This document shows positions 32,611 to 45,800 of a DNA stretch of 64,000 nt, in pieces; the stretch's first letter is position 1; the number at the start of each line of letters is the position of its first letter. The notes under the pieces are model-generated. The model searched no databases, had not been told where the DNA came from, and worked only from the letters and a program-made list of their open reading frames with translations. The translations under genes and the position numbers were made by a program. Source of the stretch: Hippasteria phrygiana (lineage: Eukaryota > Echinodermata > Asteroidea > Valvatida > Goniasteridae); NCBI GenBank assembly GCA_037893225.1, contig JAZGUH010000329.1, forward strand, positions 714,172 through 778,171, in the 5' to 3' direction.

Positions 32611-33469
32611 CCAATAACACAAACGGATGGTGTTATTGGTTTGGGCAAACGGAAGGGTTTTATCTCACTTATATAGCCCACTCCTATTTGTGTCAACCAT
32701 ATACCTCATGAAAGCTAATTGGGGCAGAGAATACATACGCCTGCATGCAAAAATGACAAGAATGCAAAATGATGAAAAATGGGTCATGCCTGTGTTGTGT
32801 GAAGGATTATACAAAGCCAAACACAAAACCACAACTTGGACACAAAAAACATAACGAGGGAAGACTAAACGGAACTGTTGCTAGCACACCAAGCAGCCAA
32901 CACTTTGGCTACATTAATCCTAGCCCTCTCAGATTCTTCAAAATCCATCACAAGGTTTTTTTGAAGGACTGATTCTAAAAATATAAATAATGAATGCACC
33001 ATTGAGTTACAGGACAATGTTGGATTGTGACTGATTTAAACCAGGTTGATAGCAGACACTGGGAAGTTAAAAACCAAAATCCAAATATTTCCACACATTT
33101 TAAAGGGGCACATTGTCACACAAAAAACATTTACTCTATATTACTCTATTTAAGAAAGATCATTAATATGTAGAATATGATAATGTACACGACTATCTCT
33201 TGAAAATGCTCCATTGGTCTGAAAATCATTATTGAAAATACTTCCGGGAATGACAGTTTGGGTTCAGAAAGGTCGGACTGTTGAAAATGAAGCTCAAGGG
33301 GCATTGAACCATGCAAACTCTACTCGCATAAGAAATCCTAATCTCCCCAAAACAATATTTCAAAATTGACATCACTTATAAAACTTTGAGAGACAACGGG
33401 AAAAAAGTTTCTGGCGTGTAAAAAATGTTAAAAACCCAATCTCCGATCCCCTTAAAAAATTATTGTGTT

Positions 33470-33475
33470 TTTAAT
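33470..33475 (-). promoter_or_regulatory. Candidate polyadenylation signal of CRAT
   Basis: The complement reads ATTAAA about 110 bases beyond the CRAT stop codon. It is a common variant of AATAAA. No better match lies closer, but the 3' UTR end is unproven. Confidence 0.25.
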
Positions 33476-33583
33476 TCAGAATGCCATTGTGCGGCTTTCC
33501 GGTTATTTCGTTATAAAAAAACCTAGTCACAAATGCAGAAGTTCATCAAATAATTATACGTTCTCAGACTGACCTTTCGCTTT

Positions 33584-33802
33584 TTATAGTTTAGCGTGAA
33601 GAGGAACTTTACTCAAGACACGCTGCATGTCCAACAAGCTCTCCGCAAGTTTCTGGGAGAATTTCTCCGAGTCGGTCTCGGGGACGGTGTTAAAGGCTGT
33701 CACACCAAAGTTGATGTGGTCGTCTTGTGGGTTGTAGCAGACGCCATAGCCATCGGGCACGACGGGGCCGAAAATCATAGTCAGGTCGTGCTTTGCTGGA
33801 AC
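33584..33802 (-). CDS. CRAT: CRAT exon 13 (terminal)
   Basis: 219 nt including the stop. Acceptor GTGCCCAG. Encodes VPAKHDLTMIFGPVVPDGYG, VCYNPQDDHINFGVTAFN and LLDMQRVLSKVPLHAKL. The final AKL is a peroxisomal PTS1. The intron before it is about 6 kb and holds several nested transposons. Confidence 0.95.
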   Translation of the reverse strand, partial: VPAKHDLTMIFGPVVPDGYGVCYNPQDDHINFGVTAFNTVPETDSEKFSQKLAESLLDMQRVLSKVPLHAKL

Positions 33803-36800
33803 CTGGGCACAAACAACAAGCATTGCGCAAAACTCGTGAATATCCTTTTAGCATAAGAAATAGCACTGCAAGTTGGTATGGTGTGGTTTGATATGTCACG
33901 TGGCTTGAATCCATGTCTAAAAGTTGGGGGGAGATCAAGAATTTATGAGTTCTAAAATAATCAAAAACAAAGTGCCCCCACACAAATATATACAGTGGTG
34001 TGCAAAATTATTCAAACACTTGGCATATTTTAGGTACTTTAGTTGTTTGTGATGAAATGGCAATCAATATACCAATGTACATTCAAATGAAACCCTCTGG
34101 AATGAACTTCAGAAGACTTGGAACAGCATTAGTGTAGAAACTCTAAGGAAATATATAGACACTATGCCCGAAAGATGTGACACACCAAATATTAGAGTCA
34201 AGTTTGATAAAACAAGATGGTAGGACTGGCAGATACTAATGTGAGCTACATGTATGCTCACAACAATTACCTTTTCTATTTAATAAGCAATACAGGTGAA
34301 AAATGTAAACCAGGCATTGTAAGGCATTAAATATCAATTTCTTCAGATATGTCCAGTGTTCGAGTAATTTTGCACACCACTGTATGGGCATTTCTCAAAC
34401 CCTGGCTTGGGCTCTAGCTTCGGCTTTGCGTAATTCTATGTCTTTAGATTTGGCAAGATCTTGGACACTGTTTTTGCTGTACATCAAAATCTTATATTTT
34501 AATCCAGAGCCTCAGCCTGTTTACTTATTCACATATTCAAGGCTTCAGATTGGCAATGGGGCTGGGGAATAGCTGGAGACGAAGCCCAAGCCCAAGCCAG
34601 GGTTTGAGAAACGCGCTATGTGACAATGCTTCACGAAACAAGTTGAAAGTAGCAAAAAAGTTGAAAATCGAGATTATCGTATTTCCTGAAAAACAATGCT
34701 TTAAATTTGATGTATTGTGTGTTGCTGTAGTTCATCGCTAGGTCCTGCAGTAACCTTTTGAAGTTGTTAGAGTTGTAACTCCTTATTTTGAGTAAAAGTT
34801 TCTGACTTGTGCACACAAATATCCTGAGTTCAAAAATGAACCTCCCCTGACCAAAACAAAATATTCAGAGACTGAATTCACTTTGGGATAAACTTTGGGA
34901 TATGATAGAACAGGCCTCTTCAAATGTAACAAATGCTGTTGTGGGTGGGGGGGGGGGGGGTAACCCGCTCCAGAAAAAGGTGATATAAATCGCGCTATGC
35001 ATTTACGTGTAATGGCCCTTTCAATGTTGAGAGGGTGAAATTTTTCGTCAAAATTCATTTTTGGGTTTTTGTCTTTAATGACATCTTAATTATCGGAAGT
35101 TTCAGGTTTGGTGCACAGCAATGTTGATTTCAGTGAATAAAGTGAACAAATAACCTTTTTAGAGTGCATTGTTCCATTGCATTGTATAGGAACTAGCTAT
35201 TTCAAAGCCTGATTTCTCTGTTGTGCAATTTGAACTCCATAGAACTAAGTAATATGCAAAAACTTGATATCTCCAGAACGGAAAGGGCTTTGGAGCTCTA
35301 TCATGTACCAAATGAAAGCTTACATTGCGGGCTTTCCAAACATATATAAAACTAATTTTTCATATTTTGCGACATAATATACCTTTTTCCAGAGCGGGTC
35401 ACATATATTCACATGTAGCTATGGACATGTGCATTTAACTTACAGCATTTAGAAATCTATGATTTGGCATTTTCTGCAGCAAACAGGCTTACACTTTGGG
35501 CATGGTATTGGACATTTCTGAAAATGGTCCCTCCCCCCCCACCTATCAAAATGTGGGGGGGGGGGGGGGGGGGGGTATGCCCTTCACATCCCAAACTTTC
35601 AAATTCCTGACCAAAAGCATGATGTCATCAGAGGTACAACTCCATAACATTGTGTATTAAAACAAACCAGTTTTCTAAATTTTCTTGAAGAAGGTCCTAA
35701 TGCTGTATAGAGTACCGAAGTGATGACGTCAATGCCATGTTTGGAACCAGAATACTTTTGTTATTTATGTGTCATATGTGTTTGCATGACTGGCTGTTAA
35801 CAAAGGAACAGTCGAAATCTACATTTGTTTGGAGCCAGTTGTCATGCCAACTGACGTCAGACTTCGCTACTCTATAGGCCTTGTGTGTAGCGGCCATCTT
35901 CGAGGTGTATTTTTGCTCTTCACATTCTGTAACAATGTAAGCACAAAAGGTTTATCCATGCCTATTTACCGGTAACAAAGATGTTAGCTTCGTAGACAAG
36001 GTCTATCCCCATGTTTTCAACATTGTTGTTTTTAGGCGAATTTCGCCCCAAACAAGGCTAAAAGCCACCAGTGTTGTAGTCAAGACCATCACAAGACCAC
36101 ACAAGACCCTGCAAGACCCTGCAAGACCCTGCAAGACCCTGCAAGACCAGCACAAGACCAGCACAAGACCAGCACAAGACCAGCAGTCTTAATCCAAGTC
36201 TTAAAGGAGAATTCCAGGGTCTATAATATTTTATCTAGTCTAAAAGAACATACACTAACATACAGACTGCACCGAGAGTTGGATTTTCTTTGTTATGGAG
36301 AACGACACACGCGCCCTTTATATTTACGATTTCTTGCCGTTCAGCAGTACAAAGGGCGCGTCCATACTGTTCGAAATTCCCGCGACATCCAGGAGATTAT
36401 GACGTAGTGTCCGCACATCAATGGAAACCCATGGTTGGCTACGTGCGGTATGCACTGGTATCACACCTAGACGCAGCTTACTGCATATGAATACGTATGT
36501 TTTATAAGGCACCCGACCATTGTGTGTATGCGTAAGGCTGATGTTTACTTCGACTTGACGTGCTGCAATTTATCGTGGTTTTTCGTATTTTGTTTCTGGT
36601 CGGAAAGAAAATATGTTAGGCACTGCATCATCTCAAAGATTCTTAGCCTACCCCAGGAGAACTGCCTGCCGATTTTCCTCGAAGCAATCTGGTTCGCGAT
36701 TTTATATTGTTCAGCCATTTCTTACAAATATCCGGTCGTTTGGGGGATTGGGAATTTGGAAGAAGCTGAGACCTTTTCGAGAATTCGGTTTATTTGAGCA

Positions 36801-39800
36801 GCCAAAAGCTTGCCAAATCGTCATGATGTTGCTGTACTACAGCACGACCAAGTTTTGCTTTAGCAGTCAGGTAAAGATTCGCCAGGAATATGGAAAACAG
36901 ACGTGCGTCAAGGAACAACACCCACACGTTCTCGTGTGTGTTGCATGTACGGACAATGGTTCACTGCACTCGCACAGCTCAGGCTGCGGGGTCGGCCGGG
37001 TACCCAGCCGGCCGGCTTGGTAGTGCAGCCACTACGTCACAGTATCCCGGATGTACCGATATTCCAGAGCAAAAGGGCGGCTCGCATGACAGCAGGCGCG
37101 TTATGAAAAAATCTCCGGTTTTTACGATTACCGAAACCAATCAAAATGAAATAGAAAGTAAGTCACAATTGCAATAAACGTTCTTTAACATTATGTTATT
37201 ATAAACTCAGGGTGGACTTTCCCTTTAAGCTATTCAAATGAACTGTAACAAAAGCATTCCTTTGTCATGGTTTATGCCTGTTACTTGTGCCTGTTACAAG
37301 CTGGTCTTGTGAATGGTCTTGTGCATGGTCTTGTGCATGGTCTTGTGCCTGGTCTTAAAATGGTCTCGACTACAACACTGAAAGCCACTCGAGGTATAAA
37401 GCTACAAAGGGGAAAAAAAGAATCAAAGATGCAAGAGGTAGGAATTGATATTCCTCTTGAAGCAGGAAAGATGATAAGATGAAGGGAAAACATGTACCAG
37501 GCAAAGGAATTCCATTAGGGCTGTTCATTTTCGAATAATTTAGTATTCGAATATTAAAAACTGGGTTTGACCGAATATTTGAATATTCGATACTCGCCGA
37601 TCAAGTTTTTCAGTGCATGCCACACCGGTAAAAAAACATTGCACGTAAAAGCACGCCGGTGTTTTACAAATGGCGATTGATATTATGGACCGTTCAAACG
37701 GCATTTTTTTGCATGCCCCTGTTGTATCAAGGGTTTTACAGACAGGAACAATAAACCTCCGATTGACATGTATCTGTACGTGCATATATATCTTTTCGAA
37801 TATTCGAACTGGCAAAATGGTATTCGAATATTCACTTGATTGTATATTTCTTTGTAGTCATGGGGTTGTGTGACTGACTGTCCTGGTTGAAGGGGGGGTT
37901 AATTATTTTTCTTTTTTTTTCTTTCTTTTTTTTCCTTCGCCAATTTTACTTTTAACTTTTGAGATGTTTAACATGGTTATCGGCTGGTCCGAATCAATGT
38001 GTTGTCATTGTCTCTCTGCTAAAGTGTTTTCAATATAATCGTAATATTTTCTTTTTATATTTTTAGTTATATATATGTATTTTTTTTATGTCACTTTTTA
38101 AATAACTGATGTATGTAATTTCTTACGCAATTCGGCTGTTTGGCCGCCATGTTTGAATTTTAATAAACCAATAACCAATAATAATAATATCGAATATTTG
38201 GTATATTCGGGACAGACCTAAATTCCATAGAGATACAGAACGAGGTAAAAAAGCTATTGTCATAGCTTTTCATTCTACGTCTAGGTACACCTAGAAGATA
38301 TTGGTGGGAACAGGAGGAAAGCCGAGTTTCACGCTCAAACATCCTTACAGGAGGAACCAAGCTGGACAAGCCAGTGGAGCATTTCCCACATTTCTGTAGA
38401 ACAGACTTAAGAGTAGCAACAGATTTCCGGTGAGAGAGAGTGATTGTAAGCATGAGCCCAACTCTTCAACCAAATTAACAATGCGCTTCTGTATTCTATC
38501 TCATAAAGATATAAAGTGACAAGAAGCAGCACCAGCCCAGATATGGGTCTATCCACACTAATGACCCCATTTGGTGTGACATATGGGGAGAATTTCAGAT
38601 TGTAGTTATTATATAAAATAATTTTCCATCGATTTTTGTCACAATACATTCAGTACCCATCAACAAGTTTGTTTTAGCAAAATAATCAACATCTAACGGA
38701 GTATTTAAGAAGTTAGACCTAGAATCATCTTCAAGATATTATGTTTGTAACATATCAAACGTGTACAATTTCTGGACGGACATTTGTCACAAAATGTCCC
38801 GTCCATGTTTGAACATAATCTATATCACATCTCAATTTGTTAAAATACCTCAACATTTGTCATAATTCCCACTGATAACAATCCTGACATTGTTAGAGAT
38901 GTAAACTGACCAACATTTTGAAATGTTACTAGATTCCTCTTTTCTTTTTCCAGTTAATAATAAAAAATATTTCCGTCCGTGTTACAAACAATGTCTTGAA
39001 GATGACCCTCTAATTTCTTATATATCCTGATTGTTATATTTTTTGTGTCAGTGTGATCACTAACAGCACTAACAGCTCTGGAAAGCATCAGAAAAACATT
39101 TGGGCAAAATACTTGATTTGATGTCCCTCTTCCATGTCTTACTCCCATTGCTATCTTTTGATGCTAAATGGTCCCTTTAGTGTGGACAGACCCATATGGG
39201 AACAGTACTAAAGTGCTATATATAATTTTTTCCATTTATTAATGTCTGACTAACACAGCTACCCACCACTTTAACATTAAATAGGTAATTTGGAATCTAG
39301 TTATAAACATGTGAAAACAAGTTGAAAAAAACATTTATTGTATGATTCATTTAACCCTAACCCCCTAGGGGTTAAATATTTATTGTATGATTCTTTTAAC
39401 CCTAACCAAATATTTATTGTATGATTCTTTTAACCCTAACCCCCTAGGGATTAAATATTTATTGTATGATTCTTTTAACCCTAACCCCTAGGGGTTAAAT
39501 ATTTATTGTATGATTCTTTTAACCCTAACCCCCTAGGGGTTAAATATATATTGTATGATTCTTTTAACCCTAACCCCCTAGGGGTTAAATATTTATTGTA
39601 TGATTCTTTTAACCCTAACCCCCTAGGGGTTAAATATTTATTGTATGATTCTTTTAACCCTAACCCCCTAGGGGTTAAATATTTATTGTATGATTCTTTT
39701 GACCCTAACCCCCTAGGGGTTAAATATTTATTGTATGATTCTTTTGACCCTAACCCCCTAGGGAGTATGTAAAATCATACTGAAATTGTTGGATTTAGCA

Positions 39801-42800
39801 TGGTTAGGGTTAAGACAAGTTCAAGGCTGGTAATTTTAAGTCTTCCTCTACTCTCCCTTGCCCTACCTGGCTTGTTGAAAGACGGAAGTGCACTGCCGCC
39901 GTATAAGACATATCCATGAATAGCTCCGGTACGTTTTTTCCTTGCTCTATGGCAACTAGCTTGAGACCAAACAAATGTCTGTCGATCGCATCTCCATTAA
40001 TTGCCTGAAAGACACAAGATCATAATTATAATACCTGGCGTTGAGTAATGTGACAAAAGTGTGCTGCTCAAGGACACAAGGATGTTTCAACAAGAACATT
40101 TTGTTTTGAACAATTCTACGAGATTGGTTATCTTACTTGGTCATGTGATTTTTTTCAAAAACAGTGGATTTTTTTTTTTTTAAGTGGGCTAGTTTTTGTA
40201 AACAGTGGCTCATCTAGCTCCCTGACTACGCGTCCAAGAAACACGTAAACACACATGTAAATGGACAGGCAGTTCTAGCTTGCTTTTGAAAAATGTATAA
40301 CCCCATCTTTTTGTAATAAAACCTAGTTTACACTATTTGCAAACATAACAAAAAAGCAGCTGAATTATTCCGAAATACTGTACTAGACTAAGCAAATAGC
40401 AGTCTCAAGCATCCTGTGAAATCATGGCACCTGGTGTGCTGTCGTTTTCAAGAGAAGTAGAAATTTATATCGTTTTTTTCAACGATTGTCGGCTGACAAT
40501 CATTGGGAAATAGTCTAGTTCCCTGAGACCCATAAATTGCTCCGTTTTGTCTAAAGTATGGTCAGTTAACCAGACGACTAGAACAGAATTGTTTTCTCTC
40601 TGTTTTCCCCAGTATCTATGCATACAAACATTTAAACAGGTCAGTGTTACAATATTTGCTGGCAAACTATAAAATACTAACCCCCAAATCCATATATTTC
40701 TGAAAATTACAGCAAAAGCAAATGGTGTATACTGCCTCTAACACTGGTTAATAACATTGTAATATCTCCTCACAAAATAGTTGGTAAAATTTGGGCTGGG
40801 AGTGGAGAGGCAGGCAATAGATGAAATTTATCTCGGGAAATCTAAACATCTCCCACTTACTGCACTTGTGTACTCCTTGTGAGCTTGTATGGCTTTCCTC
40901 AAGAGGTGAGCTTTTTCACTTGGCTGAAAACAAACAAACAGAAAGTCAACATGTAAAAGATAAACACGGCACCATAGTAAGTTTTACATTTGCAAAGGTT
41001 TGCCTGGAAAAAGACTAATCTTTACAAATACCGAATACGACTTTACTTTAAAAACAAAAATCACAACCTAACCCCTGATGTCTCCTGAATCCGTCAAAAT
41101 CCAATGCTGTGCAGTAAACCTATGGCACATTAAATATGATTTGAAGCTTTGCATGGTGGGCATTTGGTGACGGAATTTGGCGCAAAAAAAACAGTGCCAC
41201 CAGGCCGGATGACGCAATTGGCCGCTGTTTGTGCAGTTTCAATCCATTGTTGGAATAAACAGTGCCACCAGGCCGGATGACACCATTGGCCGCTGTTTGT
41301 GCAGTTTCAATCCATTGTTGGATTATTGTGTATAGGTGACGCTTGACTGCACAAACACATTGTAGCGGTTCGCTTGGCTGCCAGAGCCGCCGCGGCACCC
41401 CGACGTCTCCCGTAAAATACCGTACTCAAGGGGTTAACACTGTCAATGGGAATGGGAAATTTTATGAAAAGAATTCCAATTCACATTCACATTTCACGCA
41501 CAACTTTTCCCCCCTGTGAATTCAAGTGGGAAAATATTTTCCCACTTTGAGAAAATGTGTGAAAATGTTTTTCTACTTGTGTGAAAAAGCGTAAAAAAAT
41601 GTTCCCACTTTGGGAAACATTTTTTTACATTTTGTGAAATGAATATGAATTCCCTGCTTAGAGAAATTGTGAAGAGAAATTCCCATTTTGAGGTTAACTT
41701 TCAATTGCAATGTACTGTAGTGAAGACTTTTTGTGGATTCAATGATGTTCGTTACAATGGAATTATACTGTATTCATAAATGCCTCAGCGAGTTTCACTA
41801 TCCCTATTGGTCGAGAGCCTGTCACGTGGGTGTGTTTAAACGGATGTTTAAACACGGCTGGAAGTTGTTTAAACACGGCGCGTCATAACCAGCTGTTCTC
41901 AGCCGATACGCAACAGGGAGAGCGTAGTAGGTGCGCGCACAAGATGCACTGAACTTCATAATGTAAGACAACGCTAATGCACGCGAATGAAACGCTGCAT
42001 CTCGTGCGTGTGCGTACGCGCTCACAAGGCCGATACGTACGCATGTGTTTTGTACTGCGCAAATGGGAGAAAAAGTGGGGTGAAAAAGCTTCGCATTTTG
42101 TCCTTTTTACGGGAGGTTTTTGCATTTTTTGTAAGAAGGCATTTATGAATGGGGATAAAAATTTGATGACCTGGTCTTTACCGGTCAATAATAACCTTGA
42201 AGGGTCGTGACCGCTGTTAATGGACCTCGCCTTCGGCTAAGTCCATTAACAGCGGTCACGCCCCTCCTCGGTTATTATCGACGTGGTAAAGACCGGGTCA
42301 TCACACTTTTATCCCCTTATTTAACCCCTTGTGTCTGGCTGTTACTGATGGGGGCTGGCTGGTATGCTAAGAACGGGCTGTGCAGCCAAGCATAAACAGA
42401 AACACTTGGAGCCCACCAGTTCGTATGGATGAAACCTTTGTTTCTATTCATTACAATCCTGTTCAGGAACAATACAGTTGAAACATATATGGATTGAGTA
42501 TGCACAGGAATGCGTGTATAGACAATGGGCCAGGTGGTGTTTTTCAAACCACGGCTGTGGCTGTGGCCCGTATTCAAGAGGTTCACAGATGATTCGTTAC
42601 CTTTTTGGTGCTATCGCCCATGGTTCGGACGAAGATATCGGAATCTACTGAGGCAGATCTGATGGTGTCTGTACGGCCATACTTGTATTTCCGTAGTGAG
42701 GCGCTTTCATAGGTCGCTGTAGAGTGGCCGTAGAGTCTGTAGGTTGGTACAAATTTATGTCAGTATTAGGCTATGAGTAGACTGTTAAAGGGACACACAG

Positions 42801-45800
42801 CCTTTTAGGAGGCGTTCGGCTTAAATTTGCTACGGTTGGAAAGACCATTCAAAAGTAGAACACCAACGCGGCATGGCGCTGTAAACGACAGTGCGTGTAA
42901 TTAGGGTGTAATTAGCATGTAATAGCTGCACTGCTGTCTGTTTGTATAGCTCCATGGGTTAGCACAATACTCTCACACACTGTCTAAATAGATTTCATGC
43001 CCCAAAAATGTTATGCATGCTGACATTGACGTTTACTTTTGGCACTACTCACAGCCCTTGGAAAGCTGATAGCTTGCAGACATCTGGTGCGACAACCTCC
43101 CCCCACCCCAATCAACATCCCAGCCCCACCCCCATCCCTACTCCCCACCACCCCTTTGATTGAATAAAAAAAAATTACCCAAACTCTATTTGTTTGCACT
43201 CTTCATCAAAACCTTGAATAGTCTGAAGAGAAGCAAATACATTGCAGTGTCTGGCCGCTGACAACGCCACCAACCAACCTCCCACACTCCCCCTACCCCC
43301 CTCCCACCTCCCAAAAAAAGAAATACAAAAACAAAAAAGCAGAGTGGCTTGGGCCTAGCAGCAGGGACCACCTGTTACAAGTCTTCATGAATAGAGAAAT
43401 GACAGGATGGGCCGCTAATTTTCATGCTGCGTTTTTTTCTTTCTGGGTCAAGACTTCAACCAGTTTTAAAGGGGCTCAATTATGTTATTTGGCAAGGGTT
43501 TAAATAGGATTACATGGAGTATGAAAATTTGTCACTGATAAATGAAGGAGTAATTAAAATAAAAATAGCCGACTCTGTGACAAAGTGCGCCGTGGCTAAA
43601 CGCAGGGTTAAAAATGCGAAAGAATTTGTTGACTGCTGAAGAAATTGTTGCGGCTTACTTGAAGAATGCCAGCTGGATGGCCAGCTGAATGAAAGCATCT
43701 GGGCTGATCCGCTGACCTTTGCAAAAGTCTTTACCAAACGGCTCGAACGAGAAACAGGAAATCTGAACGTCACTACCGAGGCTACAAAGAGAAATCAGGA
43801 CAGATACTTTTAATTTCATGTGCTTTAGAAAACACAAAAACAGACGAGACCACGAGAAACAATTTTAGACCATTTGTGGCACTAAAAGTCTACTTAGAAA
43901 TAGGTGATAAAGACTTAGAAGACGGCAAAATGTCTAAGTTCCACGGCATGATCTCATAGACGTGTTTTTCAGCAGATTCGGGCCCATAAGCCAGTTCGGT
44001 ATTTCAACTGCGCATGTGCACAATGACATTTTATCCCGAATAAAACCGCGTGACCTAACGCACGTGTGTGAACGCAAAAGGTGGTCGCACAATGCGCACG
44101 TGTTAAATTCAATCAGAGTGGGCGTTCGTGTAACATGGCGTGACATTTCGTCAGCAATTTTATCCCGAATAACCTTTGACCGAACTGGCTTATATCATGG
44201 AGCTGCTTAAAGAGAAACTGTTGCTAAGATATTTCTGCTCAGCGAAAATCCACTGTTTACCAGCCAAAAGCAGTACACATCCTATAGCATTTTGGCTGGT
44301 GACCTTCTTTTGCAAAGCAAATTAGCTGAGCAGAATGGGCTAAGCAGCTCACGGTGTCCCTAATACCATATTTGTGACCTGCAGCCGATTTCACGAAACC
44401 ATGCGCAACTTACGCCATGGCGTAGGACTTGCGCTATAAAAATGTTGCGCAGCTGCGCTACATCCTTACGATCCATTTCATGAAACAGTGCATAGCTGCG
44501 CAATGTTTTATTTGTTTTATACATTGCGGACGAGGCTGAATGCCGCTCTTACGACGACTGTTTTAGTACAACAATAAAAATACATGGAACAGTCACAAAA
44601 TGGAACTGCGGGGCGCCATTTTAAAACTTTTCACATTTGAAGCTTCGCTCCGAAAAAAAACATATTGGTGGCAACTTTCGGAAATATCAGGTAAACCTGC
44701 AGCAGATGATCATTGTTTGTACGTTCACTTACGTCCGCAGCGTGCACATGCAGTACAGGGGTTTTGGGGGCAGGGCTCTCTCTTCCCGACAACGAGCCAA
44801 TCACGTTGCAACCTGACGCTCAGGTCAAACATTTTGTTCCTACTTTTCTTCAATAATTTAGACAGTCGTGCATGTTCTCATATATTGTAAAATTAATTTT
44901 GAATTTATCATCCATATTTATGGCCGTTTCATGGTTCAGATCTTTGTTAAAACAAAGTATTATAGAAAACAAAATTAACCACACGTAAAAGTCCTATAGC
45001 CGGCGGCTCGGAGGTGCCCGGAAGTTCAAATCGTGATCTTTATGCGCGAGACTTACACGGTCTATTGAAAATTGGGATTACGGAATTTCCTGGAATGTAC
45101 AAGCCATCAGCTTTAATTATGACACATCTTGTGCTGCTGTGCCCCATTCCTTGCCTGCACGACACAACCTTCTGAAGATGTTAATGTCGTGACCACAAAA
45201 TGAAGCTCAAAATCTGTGAACTGTGTGAAAATGAAATTACCCCAAAACAACATTTTGAGATTGGATTGAGTTATAAAAAAATTATAACATGATACAAAAA
45301 TTGTTTTTCTGATGTAAAAATGTTAACAATTATTTCTGCAATTGACTCCCTGCTGAAAAAAAATGGATATTTCAGCCTGTAACTCAAAATGGCAAAGTGG
45401 GATTTTCAGTTCATTTCGTTGAGCCACTGAGTAAATTAATTAGCGTGCACTTACCTATCAATGTGGTACTTAGCGTCTTCTATGGCCTCTATCGTTTCCC
45501 GATCGAGGTTGAAATCGAGTCTCTTCGGCTCGGACCTAGCGACAGGCAATGACCCACTGGATTCCACTGACGCATTGTGCCTGAAACAGCCACAGAAATG
45601 ATATGTGACCCTCTGGAGCAAAATGAGGAATGTTCCCCAAGACCAGTTTTCGAGCAATCAGCATGTGAAGTCACGTATACATTAAAAATAGGAGTGTGCA
45701 TTTACGGGTACCCAAGTACCCGTTATAAAAGGAACGCAATCCCAAAAAATAAATCTCTGAAATTGCTGTTCATATTGTAGGTAAAGGCCCACACGTTAAT

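Larger units (their letters stand above)
36010..38556 (-). mobile_element. LINE 3' portion broken by two insertions
   Basis: On the minus strand an RT C-terminal region starts near 38,556 (HIWAGAASCHF, RIQKRIVNLVEELG, CSTGLSSLVPP, ETRLSSCSH, NSFFTSFCISMEF). It is cut by the hAT-like insert 37,516-38,220, resumes at 37,515 in the same frame (LCLVHVFPSSYHL..FKRNINSYLLHL) and stops at 37,423-37,425. The 3' UTR is cut again by the hAT MITE 36,069-37,380 and resumes at 36,068. One frameshift and one in-frame stop lie in the upper part. It is related to the LINE fragment at 49,450-49,870. Confidence 0.8.

Noticed and set aside
36522..37177. Overlapping plus-strand frames inside the TTAA element
   Set aside because: I looked for transposase motifs and found none. 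The frames are short and overlapping.
39331..39770. Chromosome-end telomere
   Set aside because: CCCTAA words are embedded in a 45-bp unit and unique sequence continues on both sides.
39506..39772. Repeat frame with Asn-Pro-Leu-Gly-Val-Lys
   Set aside because: The 45-bp unit happens to be a multiple of three. There is no signal of selection or gene context.
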